A DNA stretch of 64,000 bases, taken from NCBI GenBank assembly GCA_965261315.1, contig CBDHDM010000072.1:1-64000 (forward strand), given 5' to 3'. Below the pieces are notes generated by a model. That model did not search any database and was not told where the DNA came from. It saw nothing but the letters and a program-made list of their open reading frames with translations. The DNA comes from Endozoicomonas sp965261315. GTDB taxonomy: Bacteria; Pseudomonadota; Gammaproteobacteria; Pseudomonadales; Endozoicomonadaceae. Numbering within the stretch: position 1 is the first letter of the stretch; every line of letters begins with the position of its first letter. Both the position numbers and the translations under genes were made by a program. Positions 54,882-62,458 of the stretch are shown in pieces.

Positions 54882-55440
54882 CAATGGCACTGACTTAAGG
54901 CTAAAGGTCAATAAAATCAGGGCTTGCCCGAAAGAGAGCGACTATAAAAAGTCGTGATATTCCAACCTCCGAGCAAGCCATGACCAAGTGTAGTCCAGAG
55001 TTCCTTTCACTCGCTGATGACTGTCTTCAGCAATTTGCACAAATAGACAATGATGACCTGTCTTCTGTCCTTTCTTCAGATGATCTCAGTGCGTTCCAGG
55101 CCCATTACCCAAACTCCAGAAGTCGTGATTTCCCTCCAGTCAAGACGTTAACGCTCTTCATGCGACAAGTCGCCAGTGATACCAAGTCATGTCGGCATGC
55201 CTTGATTGATGAAGCCAGAGATCAGGCTGCCATGGATAGAAAACCATCCAATACTCATACCAGTGCCTACTGTAAGGCTCGCAAGCGATTAACGGAGTCA
55301 TCCATTAAGGCATTGATGTGTCAATCAGGCGTTAAACTTGATAAAGCCAGCCCAGACTCCTGGCTATGGCACCAGCGGCGTGTTCTGCTCACTGATGGAT
55401 CAACCCTTCTGATGCCAGATACAACTGAAAACCAAAAGGT
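54882..55440 (+). mobile_element. Second copy of the IS4-type element, 3' truncated
   Basis: Bases 54882-55440 are almost identical to 52851-53409; the only difference I found is G53393 versus A55424. It then ends abruptly inside the transposase gene (54980 onward, 153 codons to the junction) and is joined to an IS1380 fragment. There is no right inverted repeat. It lies in the same orientation as the first copy, 542 bases away, and truncates the N-terminus of dmsC. Confidence 0.92.
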
Positions 55441-55617
55441 GGCGTTAGAGCCTCGTTGAATAGTAATCCGTTTGTCCAGTATGGCGGAAAGCCCCAGTCG
55501 GTTTAGGAAGCGGAAAGCCGGAATCAGTCCAGCTTGGCTGGTGATCGGCTTTGACGCTTTGGTGAAATGAACCTTCTGCTGCCTCAAACGTGCTTTAGAC
55601 TTGTGTTTTTTGCTCAT
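55441..55617 (-). pseudogene. N-terminal fragment of an IS1380-family transposase
   Basis: From ATG 55617 the frame reads MSKKHKSKARLRQQKVHFTK, then GLIPAFRFLNRLGLSAILDK and ITIQRGSNAT, a typical IS1380 N-terminus. It ends exactly where the truncated IS4 copy begins. Upstream, AAGTGATGTTTT (55624-55635) and AAAACATCACTT (55645-55656) form a 12-bp stem that could sequester or shield its ribosome site. Confidence 0.75.
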
Positions 55618-56164
55618 GGAAAAAGTGATGTTTTATTGAACCCAAAACATCACTTAATCCCTTTATTTACAGGATATTGCAACTTCTGATCGGAGAACCT
55701 TTGCAGGATTTAGGTGTGAATCATTTTAAGGATGTGGAACAAAAGGCATTCTTTATCAGAGTGTGAGATTTAAGTTCGCAGAATGTTTGTCAAAAAAAGG
55801 GGGAGTATCAGCAAATTGAGTAATTCTGAATTCGGTCACTGGAGGCTTTTGGGTGTATAAGGTGTCTATTTGGTAAATACCAGAATTTTGTCTGCATGGA
55901 CACAATGCAGCGCAGTGCGCCATCAACAGTAGAGGTGGTCACTTCTAAACAGCAGGCCGATCCATTTTGGACAGCGCCACTACTCTCATAGGCAGAGGAG
56001 GAATAATGTGTGACTCAATGAAGTTCAATTGGCTATCAGACACCGGTATCAATGAAGAAATAAGCTTGGGGTATAACCTCTAGTTTTTCATCCGGCACAC
56101 TCATCCCCTCTTTATGAAACCAGCACCATAAGCAGTACTTTTTCACCTTAGTTGTCATAATTAT

Positions 56165-56206
56165 GTCACTTACTGCCGGTAAGTTCAGTTACCGGCAGTA
56201 AGTGAC
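56165..56206. promoter_or_regulatory. 42-bp perfect palindrome, candidate recombination core or operator
   Basis: GTCACTTACTGCCGGTAA (56165-56182) and TTACCGGCAGTAAGTGAC (56189-56206) are perfect 18-bp reverse complements around the six-base spacer GTTCAG. It ends four bases before the -35 box of the KfrA-like gene. Two inverted arms around a 6-8-base spacer are the geometry of tyrosine-recombinase core sites, while a palindrome abutting a promoter also suits an operator. As a terminator it would lack a T-run. Confidence 0.7.
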
Positions 56207-56210
56207 CTTA

Positions 56211-56246
56211 TTGCAGAACTATTGATACTGGTATTATAATACTAGT
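56211..56246 (+). promoter_or_regulatory. Sigma-70-type promoter with palindromic -10 region
   Basis: TTGCAG (56211-56216) and TATAAT (56235-56240) are spaced by 18 bases. The -10 box lies in the imperfect palindrome ACTGGTATTATAATACTAGT (56227-56246, arms matching 9 of 10). A dimeric repressor bound there would block the promoter. The KfrA-like gene starts 27-36 bases downstream. Confidence 0.65.
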
Positions 56247-56272
56247 GTCAATGGTTCACGTTTTGGTGGGTT

Positions 56273-57361
56273 TTGAAAGTTATGAAAGGTTCTGACCAGG
56301 GGCAACTGAGAAGGCAGCACATTTTCAGTATTCTTGATGACTTGAAAGAGAAAGGTGAAAGGATTAACGCCGATAAAGTTGCCCGTATAGGAAAAATGGG
56401 AAAGCAGACCATACTGCCCTATTACAATGAATGGCGGTTCCTGGGTACTCTCGGTGAAGAGCAGGAACTTGAGCTGCCAGAAGATTTGGTTAGAGGCCTG
56501 AAAAGAGGTATCGCCAAGTGGAAGTATGAATTATCGGAAGAGAAACGAACTTGCGAAGAAGCTGCAAACCAGGAGATAGATGAGCTAAAGGAAAGTCTGA
56601 GCCAACTTTTAGGAAGAAGCGATCAACTAACCAGAAGCAATGCTGGTCTGCAGAATGAGAATGAGCGACTGGCTTCAGAGCTCGAGACTATAAAGCTTGA
56701 ATTGGAAAGTAAAAAGCAGGACTTCAAAGAACTGGAATCCCTCTTGAAATCGGAACAGAAGCAAAATGAGCACCTCCACTCAATGGCAGAGGAACAGAAG
56801 ACTCTACACCTCCAAGCCATAAGCACTTTGGAGAAACAGATGGATCATAGAAGCCAAGAACAACTGAACCACTGGCTGAGCGTAGTCGACGATGAGCGCA
56901 GGCTAAAGCAGGGGTTGGAAAAAAAGATAAACAAGCTAAACGAAGAGCAGCACGATTTGAAAAAAGCCAATCTTGAATTGCAGAGCCGGTTGGATAGCAA
57001 GTCAAAAGCATACATTCAGGCTTGCGAGGAAAGAAATACGCTGTCTTCGGGACGAGACAAGATAGAAGCTATTGCTCAGCTGACTAATCAGCTAATGGTT
57101 TTGCTGGACTGTGACCAGAATGACTTGTTGGGCGCCGTGCGCAATCTGCAAACTGAATCCAGAGAGTCATTCATGATGCAACAACACTACAATACAATGA
57201 AAACAGCGAATGAAAAGCTGGAAAACCGCCTCTTAGAAACAGAAGAGCGAATCAAACAGATTGGCGCTATGGAGCTTGAACTTGAGAGAGTCCGTGGTGC
57301 TGCAGAGGCATTTGAAAAGGCATTACCGAAAAGAACTGAGATCGAAGGAATGAAGCAGTGA
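56273..57361 (+). CDS. KfrA-like DNA-binding coiled-coil protein
   Basis: This 362-aa protein has an N-terminal KfrA_N-type DNA-binding domain (about 10-60: RRQHIFSILDDLKEKGERIN, then ADKVARIGKMGKQTILPYYN). An almost continuous coiled coil rich in Glu, Lys, Gln and Leu follows (about 85-350). KfrA on plasmids is an autoregulated, palindrome-binding protein; the related TnpT of Tn4651-type transposons assists a tyrosine recombinase. The start is TTG 56273 or ATG 56282 (the latter is better spaced from GGTGGG). Its stop overlaps the GTG start of the recombinase (GTGA), so the two are translationally coupled. Autoregulation through the upstream palindromes is inferred. Confidence 0.85.
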   Translation: MKVMKGSDQGQLRRQHIFSILDDLKEKGERINADKVARIGKMGKQTILPYYNEWRFLGTLGEEQELELPEDLVRGLKRGIAKWKYELSEEKRTCEEAANQEIDELKESLSQLLGRSDQLTRSNAGLQNENERLASELETIKLELESKKQDFKELESLLKSEQKQNEHLHSMAEEQKTLHLQAISTLEKQMDHRSQEQLNHWLSVVDDERRLKQGLEKKINKLNEEQHDLKKANLELQSRLDSKSKAYIQACEERNTLSSGRDKIEAIAQLTNQLMVLLDCDQNDLLGAVRNLQTESRESFMMQQHYNTMKTANEKLENRLLETEERIKQIGAMELELERVRGAAEAFEKALPKRTEIEGMKQ

Positions 57362-58473
57362 GTCAGTCTATTATTCCTCCCATTATACTGAACACGACCC
57401 TCTCCCCCTTTTCCTCTCGTGATCATGGGCACGACAACCTGATGGGAGCGAACAGTGATGGCGAGGCCATGACCCTATTCCTGAACAAGTCCGGCGCTCG
57501 ATCAGAAGAGACTCTTCGGCGTTATGAGAGAGAGATTACTCGATTGACTGCTTTTTTATATCTGGAATTAGGTATTGGATATAAAGACGTTCGACTTAAA
57601 CATCTACAGGCGTACTTGCACTTTATTCAAAATTTACCACAGCGCTGGCTTATGGCTGGCATTCTTCCCGGTCAGCCAAACAGGATCATGTTTCGATCAT
57701 CCATAAAATCTGGAAAAAGCACCGATCAGGTCATTGACGTGACTTCTTCCTTTTTCTCTTTTCTTGAAAAAAATCGCTATACACTCGGAAATCCAGCATC
57801 TTCGTTAATCCGGTCAGGTGAAAAAGTCGCTCGGGGCAACACCATCATCAGATATTTTTATGATAATGAGTGGCAATTTATCAGAGAGTGCCTGGAAAAC
57901 CTCCCGTCAGCCACTGACAGGGAGCGTATTGAGTCAGCACGTACCCGGTTCGTTCTTTCTTTGAGTTACGGGCTGGCTTTAAGAGAGTCTGAGCTTACGG
58001 GACATACGTGTTCTGACATACATCCGGACAATGATAATGGTTATTATCTCAGTATTCTGGGAAAGGGCAGAAAAAGAAGACAAGTTCCTTTAAATGCAGC
58101 GCTTCAACGGGGAGTCATTGACTACAGGCGCATTAATGGGTACTCCGGGCTATATGGGGACGGCTTTCCACTGGCGCCAAAGACCCGTAAAACAGAGGGT
58201 GTTATAACAGCCCTTTCCGCCAGAGGACTCCGGTACTGGTGGCGATCATTTATAGGCTATTGTCAAAGCAAGGCAACGCCGGCCATCAAACACCGGCTAC
58301 AGGACCTGCCATTTCATACGCTTCGCCACACAGCTCTTACACACCTGGCTCGAAAAATGGATATCGAAGATCTTGCTATATTTGCAGGTCATGATTCAAT
58401 CAATACCACAAGCCAATACTATCATGCAGAAGCAAGTAGACTGAAAAAGATGGCTGCCGATCATCATATCTAA
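57358..58473 (+). CDS. Tyrosine recombinase / integrase
   Basis: This 371-aa protein has an N-terminal SAM-like core-binding domain (about 35-140) and a C-terminal catalytic domain. All catalytic residues are present: R209 (LALRESELTG), K236 (LGKGRKRRQVPL), H320 and R323 (FHTLRHTALTHLA), H345 (AGHDSINTT) and Y354 (TSQYYHAE). The start is GTG 57358, overlapping the stop of the KfrA-like gene. No excisionase or phage genes are nearby, and it is not adjacent to a tRNA. The coupling to a coiled-coil DNA-binding protein resembles the TnpS/TnpT cointegrate-resolution pair, although those genes are divergent. Its target may be the 42-bp palindrome upstream. Confidence 0.9.
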   Translation: MSQSIIPPIILNTTLSPFSSRDHGHDNLMGANSDGEAMTLFLNKSGARSEETLRRYEREITRLTAFLYLELGIGYKDVRLKHLQAYLHFIQNLPQRWLMAGILPGQPNRIMFRSSIKSGKSTDQVIDVTSSFFSFLEKNRYTLGNPASSLIRSGEKVARGNTIIRYFYDNEWQFIRECLENLPSATDRERIESARTRFVLSLSYGLALRESELTGHTCSDIHPDNDNGYYLSILGKGRKRRQVPLNAALQRGVIDYRRINGYSGLYGDGFPLAPKTRKTEGVITALSARGLRYWWRSFIGYCQSKATPAIKHRLQDLPFHTLRHTALTHLARKMDIEDLAIFAGHDSINTTSQYYHAEASRLKKMAADHHI

Positions 58474-58544
58474 TACGACAGGAAGAGAAGACCATATCTC
58501 TATGAAGAATTGTTGTTACAGTTAATGGGGGGAATTCTTCCAGA

Positions 58545-59603
58545 ATGGTCTGGGGATTTATTAATCATGCGTCAGGGAAGATCATGAATTATTGCCAGGG
58601 CTGTAAAAAACCACTCAAGGGGCAGTGTGTTAAGGCCATGGGAGTCAGGTGGCATCCTGAATGCTTCAAATGCAGTGGATGCAAGAAGCCCTTTGGAGGA
58701 AAAGCATTTGTTGTGTTCAGAAACCGGGCTTATCATCCCGACTGCCTCAAGTGTCCCGGCTGTAGAAAGCCTGTAAAAGGAAATTATGTTGAACTTGATA
58801 GAATGCCATGGCACCCAGTCTGCGCCCAGAAGCAGACCGCCCCACTCTGCTCGGTATGTAGAAATCCGCTAACTCCAAATTATTATATTGACTTTTGGGG
58901 TAATGCTTTTTGTAATCAGCACGAAAATCATCCAGAGTGTTCGAGCTGTAGTCGACTTGTGTGTGCAAATCTTACTGATGGCGGCATGCAATACCCGGAT
59001 GGTGTTGTTATATGTAACCGGTGTAGCCTGAATGGCGTTTCTTCCCAGGAGCGTGCGGACATCATTGCTGCAGAAATGCGCTCAGCACTGGCATCAGTTG
59101 GACTAAAGCTCAACTCGACACAAACCCCGGTCAAACTGTGCGCTAGGGATGAGTTAAATGATGCCAGTCATCACGATTTTCATGAGAATCACCCCATTCT
59201 GGGCGTTACCCGTACCACGATAACCCACCAGAAAGGCCGGGTTCTGGCGAGAAACTTTGACTGCATCCTGATTCAAATCAATTTGCCTGAAGAGCATTTT
59301 CGTACAGTAATGATTCATGAACTCACCCATGCCTGGTTTTTTTACAATTACTACGAGAATTTGCCACTTAATGTTGAAGAAGGGATGTGCGTTCTGATGG
59401 AGTATATCTGGCTGAAAAATCTTGATACCAAAGATGCTGAGTTCAGGAGAAAGCAAATAGAGCTTAGTACTGATCCTATTTACGGGGATGGATTTCGAGA
59501 GGCAAAAGAATCGCTGAAGTATATGCCGCTTACGTCACTTCTTGAGTTTATCAAGGAGAAGAAAAAATTCCCGGGACGCTGGAGCTCTTTTTTTTACAGC
59601 TAA
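58545..59603 (+). CDS. LIM-domain DA1-type metallopeptidase
   Basis: This 352-aa protein has eukaryote-like architecture. Residues 17-93 are LIM-type zinc fingers (C17, C20, H37, C40, C43, C46 ... H64, C67, C70, C73 ... H90, C93), with a further Cys/His cluster at 102-160. The C-terminal half carries the zinc-peptidase motif HELTH (258-262) in VMIHELTHAWFFY, followed by PLNVEEGMCVLMEYIWLKN. This matches the HExxH...VEEG-C-W pattern of plant DA1, a ubiquitin-activated LIM peptidase. The start may be ATG 58584 (MNYCQGC) rather than 58545. It follows the integrase on the same strand. Secretion to a host is inferred; no signal peptide is seen. Confidence 0.85.
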   Translation: MVWGFINHASGKIMNYCQGCKKPLKGQCVKAMGVRWHPECFKCSGCKKPFGGKAFVVFRNRAYHPDCLKCPGCRKPVKGNYVELDRMPWHPVCAQKQTAPLCSVCRNPLTPNYYIDFWGNAFCNQHENHPECSSCSRLVCANLTDGGMQYPDGVVICNRCSLNGVSSQERADIIAAEMRSALASVGLKLNSTQTPVKLCARDELNDASHHDFHENHPILGVTRTTITHQKGRVLARNFDCILIQINLPEEHFRTVMIHELTHAWFFYNYYENLPLNVEEGMCVLMEYIWLKNLDTKDAEFRRKQIELSTDPIYGDGFREAKESLKYMPLTSLLEFIKEKKKFPGRWSSFFYS

Positions 59604-59739
59604 AGACGGTTTACACCTTCATCATCTTACTCTCAACAAGCAGCGATTTGTCGAGAATTCATACAACAGCACTATCGGTTACGAACTTCAAAATAAAGTT
59701 ATTGTCCAATGTGATTATTAAACCTCAAGACCGTTGGCT

Positions 59740-60561
59740 ATGACTTTCTCAAAGATCAACCTCTGCAGCACATTACTGTCATCAAAAAACAGTTTTTGTT
59801 ATATCGTGCTGTTTCTGGTATCAGCTATATCCTTCTCGGATATCATGTTCGTAAGCGCAAGTGAAATAGAAGCAGCATCAAGAACAAGCATCAATACTGA
59901 CAGCATAGAGAGCACGCAAGCGGTGCAAAAAAATCCCTATAGATCTGGCAGGCAGAAACCGTCTGGCACTGGCAGTATGGATGCTGCGCTTGCTCTTGGC
60001 TTGGAAGTTATCTGGCCGCTGAATTATTTCAAGCATGGCGCAACCGTTATAAGGTCGCTAGCTTCTGCATTTTCTACATTTGACGGTTTCTGTGGCGCAT
60101 TGGAAATTCAAGCCCAGGATGGTTGGCTAATTAAGGAGGTTTATGTTGCTAGCGGCAGTATTGTTAATCAGTTCCAGTTTGCAAAGGGGGAAGGCAATTC
60201 GTACCAGCCAAAAGAGCAGCGAAGCGCGAGGACGCTACAAATAAGACACGTACAGGCTTACCTGGAATATTACCGACTATATCCATCAAGCCATCCAATA
60301 GACTTTGATGTGATTGTTTATAATTCAGAAGATGAGATAGAGGAGTCCAGGTTGCATGTTACGAAGTCTGTATGCAGCCCTGCGCAGCTAGGGTATGTGA
60401 ATGCAAGTATAGTTAGTGGTGAAGCAATACCCTTCTATATTAGAAATTCAGAGCTTTATGCTGATGCATGGGGTATCAACCAAATTTCAGCTGAATACTA
60501 TACGAGTTCCTATATTTTAATTCCTCATAACCGGTCTAAATTTCCAGCTTTATCTGAGTAG
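59740..60561 (+). CDS. Hypothetical secreted protein
   Basis: This protein of about 273 aa has an N-terminal signal-like segment (SFCYIVLFLVSAISFSDIMF, then VSASEIEA) and a mature part without recognised domains. The mature part includes ALALGLEVIWPLNYFKHGAT, a beta-rich middle (GWLIKEVYVASGSIVNQFQF) and ARTLQIRHVQAYLEYYRLYP. I prefer ATG 59740 over the in-frame TTG 59734. It lies downstream of the LIM-DA1 gene in the same direction, 136 bases apart, and ends before a good terminator. Function unknown. Confidence 0.65.
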   Translation: MTFSKINLCSTLLSSKNSFCYIVLFLVSAISFSDIMFVSASEIEAASRTSINTDSIESTQAVQKNPYRSGRQKPSGTGSMDAALALGLEVIWPLNYFKHGATVIRSLASAFSTFDGFCGALEIQAQDGWLIKEVYVASGSIVNQFQFAKGEGNSYQPKEQRSARTLQIRHVQAYLEYYRLYPSSHPIDFDVIVYNSEDEIEESRLHVTKSVCSPAQLGYVNASIVSGEAIPFYIRNSELYADAWGINQISAEYYTSSYILIPHNRSKFPALSE

Positions 60562-60594
60562 CTACGACTGCTAGCATCTGAATTCACGTTAGTA

Positions 60595-60635
60595 AAAACA
60601 CTTCGCTCACCAGCTGTACGAGAGAAGTGTTTTTT
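60595..60635 (+). terminator. Intrinsic terminator after the secreted-protein gene
   Basis: AAAACACTTC (60595-60604) pairs with GAAGTGTTTT (60624-60633) and runs into TTTT. The symmetric A/T tracts also allow termination of the convergent SnoaL-like gene. Confidence 0.8.
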
Positions 60636-60649
60636 GGCATCAAAATCTT

Positions 60650-61126
60650 TTAATCAGTTATTACAATTTTTTTATTTACCGGCTTTGAGGTGACTATCAT
60701 ATCGCCGTTTCGCTTGGTAATTTCCTCAAACAAACGATCATACTCAGAAAATGAAATTTTCCATTCACCATGCTCGCGAACATACCGGTCTTGGTAGATA
60801 GCACTCCCCTCAAAGATGATGCCCTCATCAAGATTCACAAATTTATCATGTAAGTACCAGATACCCTTCGCTTGATCACCATCAACGGAGATCTCGGGGT
60901 GATGGCCGGTATGGATCCCAAACTTGGTTTTGGTGAAACACTCAAGGAAAAAATCAGCCAGCTCAGTCCAGCCATTTTTTTTGAACTCATAACTTGGGCT
61001 TCTGTAGTGTATTCCTGCATCTTCAGTAAACACTGTCTTAAGACCATCAATGTCTGCAGTATCCAGAAAGCGGAAATATCGGGATTTTAGCTGTTTTATT
61101 TGCTCAATAGCGACCAAGTCAAGCAT
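60650..61126 (-). CDS. SnoaL-like / NTF2-fold protein
   Basis: This 158-aa protein has the NTF2-like fold of the SnoaL_4 group: AIEQIKQLKSRYFRFLDTAD, LKTVFTEDAGIHYRSPSYEF, GIHTGHHPEISVDGDQAKGI and WYLHDKFVNLDEG. It continues with SAIYQDRYVREHGEWKISFS. Such proteins are small-molecule isomerases, dehydratases or ligand binders; the substrate is unknown. It is convergent with the secreted-protein gene and sits just before the tRNA cluster. Confidence 0.85.
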   Translation of the reverse strand: MLDLVAIEQIKQLKSRYFRFLDTADIDGLKTVFTEDAGIHYRSPSYEFKKNGWTELADFFLECFTKTKFGIHTGHHPEISVDGDQAKGIWYLHDKFVNLDEGIIFEGSAIYQDRYVREHGEWKISFSEYDRLFEEITKRNGDMIVTSKPVNKKIVITD

Positions 61127-61306
61127 TATTATTTTCCTTTATTGACTGGTTTTTCAAATGAAAGTTGAGATCTTCAACCTGCATTTTGAGGTAGCATTCT
61201 ACCTTACCCTCAATAGTTATGACTATTGATTCAGTTGCATAGGAAAAACAAATTTAGCCAAGTTTTATTCAGCAGAAAAAATAGAAGGGAGTATGTGTTA
61301 AAGAAA

Positions 61307-61380
61307 TGGAGGCGAGTACCGGAGTCGAACCGGTCTAAATGGAGTTGCAGTCCACTGCATAACCGCTTTGCTAACTCGCC
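61307..61380 (-). tRNA. tRNA-Cys (GCA), extra copy
   Basis: The reverse complement begins GGCGAGTTAGCAAAGCGG and ends CTCGCCTCCA. The anticodon is GCA in GGACTGCAACTCC. The 74-nt gene includes CCA. It is identical to the copy at 61564-61637 and is the last gene of the cluster. Confidence 0.96.
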
Positions 61381-61415
61381 CTGTTTTCAAATAAACAGTT
61401 AAAAATATAAAAGGA

Positions 61416-61502
61416 TGGTGCCCGAGGCCGGACTCGAACCGGCACGATCTTGCGATCGAGGGATTTTAAGTCCCTTGTGTCTACCAATTTCACCACTCGG
61501 GC
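61416..61502 (-). tRNA. tRNA-Leu (TAA)
   Basis: The 87-nt gene has a long variable arm. The reverse complement starts GCCCGAGTGGTGAAATTGG, has anticodon TAA in GGGACTTAAAATCCC, and ends GGGCACCA. It corresponds to leuZ in the E. coli gly-cys-leu cluster. Confidence 0.96.
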
Positions 61503-61563
61503 AATATTTGAATATTACAGAGTAAAGCCATAAAAAAACAGGCTTAGGCCTGCAATTTTATTC

Positions 61564-61637
61564 TGGAGGCGAGTACCGGAGTCGAACCGGTCTAAATGGA
61601 GTTGCAGTCCACTGCATAACCGCTTTGCTAACTCGCC
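61564..61637 (-). tRNA. tRNA-Cys (GCA)
   Basis: The 74-nt gene has the same sequence as the copy at 61307. It occupies the position of cysT between tRNA-Gly and tRNA-Leu. Confidence 0.96.
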
Positions 61638-61643
61638 TGAATC

Positions 61644-61719
61644 TGGAGCGGGAAACGAGGTTCGAACTCGCGACCTCAACCTTGGCAAGGTTGCGCTCTA
61701 CCAACTGAGCTATTCCCGC
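61644..61719 (-). tRNA. tRNA-Gly (GCC)
   Basis: The 76-nt gene starts GCGGGAATAGCTCAGTTGG on the reverse strand, has anticodon GCC in CCTTGCCAAGG, and ends CCCGCTCCA. It is the first gene of the cluster, after pgsA, as in E. coli glyW. Confidence 0.97.
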
Positions 61720-61829
61720 GCACTCTACAAAAGCAAGTGCTCGACGACTTTGGCTAACTCCCTGTCAGCGCCCGAACACGAAGCGTATTGTAGGTTTTTT
61801 TGTTTTGATGTCAACCGCTTTCCGTCGTA

Positions 61830-62393
61830 TCAGTCAGGCTTGTTGAATGGGGACAGGTCTGGCCAGGCCGCCTTTAGATAAATATACATAGACCATAGTG
61901 TCAGTATTGCTGACAAATAGAGCAATAAAATTCCCAGTAAGCCAACCCATGAATCAACAGGAACCGGTGATAGTAATAGCAACGTAATGGATGCCATCTG
62001 GGCCATTGTCTTTGCTTTTCCAATCATACTGACCGCTACGCTGGTTCGCTTACCCAGCTCAGCCATCCACTCCCTGAGCGCAGATATAACGATTTCACGG
62101 CCAATAATGATCAGTGCAGGCACAGTGACCCAGAATGCCCGAAATTCATCAATCAACAAGCACAGCGCCGTTGCGACCATGATTTTATCAGCCACTGGAT
62201 CAAAGAAAGCCCCAAAAGGGGTTGTTTGATTGAGGCGCCGGGCAAGATAGCCGTCAAGCCAATCCGTTGCAGCGGCGAATGCAAATATTCCTGCGCAGGC
62301 AAGATAACTCCACTCAAAGGGGAGATAGAATATGATGACAAGAAAAGGAACCAGAACTATACGTGTTAGTGTTAGAAAATTTGGGACGTTCAT
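61830..62393 (-). CDS. pgsA: CDP-diacylglycerol-glycerol-3-phosphate 3-phosphatidyltransferase
   Basis: PgsA makes phosphatidylglycerol phosphate at the inner membrane. The protein of about 187 aa has the CDP-alcohol phosphotransferase motif (D-G-x2-A-R-x8-G-x3-D-x3-D) in DWLDGYLARRLNQTTPFGAF followed by FDPVADKIM. Hydrophobic helices occur throughout. I chose ATG 62393 (MNVPNFLTLTRIVL), the family-typical start; the in-frame extension to 62441 is not. It follows uvrC and precedes the tRNA cluster, as in E. coli. Confidence 0.95.
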   Translation of the reverse strand: MNVPNFLTLTRIVLVPFLVIIFYLPFEWSYLACAGIFAFAAATDWLDGYLARRLNQTTPFGAFFDPVADKIMVATALCLLIDEFRAFWVTVPALIIIGREIVISALREWMAELGKRTSVAVSMIGKAKTMAQMASITLLLLSPVPVDSWVGLLGILLLYLSAILTLWSMYIYLKAAWPDLSPFNKPD

Positions 62394-62458
62394 AAAAAGC
62401 CAGAAATCAAAGCAGGAGATTCTTTGGGGCATACGGTACACAGTACTGCTCCCCGGTG

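Larger units (their letters stand above)
55618..56272. other. 655-base non-coding stretch before the KfrA-like gene
   Basis: Apart from the IS1380 leader hairpin at its left edge, I see no supported gene. A 25-codon frame at 56006-56083 follows AGAGGAGG but has no recognisable content. The right end holds the 42-bp palindrome and the promoter described separately. Confidence 0.5.

Noticed and set aside
56006..56083. 25-codon ORF after AGAGGAGG
   Set aside because: A good ribosome-site match, but the peptide has no features and such short frames occur by chance; left as a note only.
56222..56227. TTGATA as the -35 box of the KfrA-like gene
   Set aside because: Only seven bases from TATAAT; TTGCAG at 56211 has the proper 18-base spacing.
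61307..61637. The two tRNA-Cys copies as attL/attR of the integrase at 57.4 kb
   Set aside because: Both copies lie on the same side of the integrase with core tRNA genes between them, so they cannot bound an element containing it.
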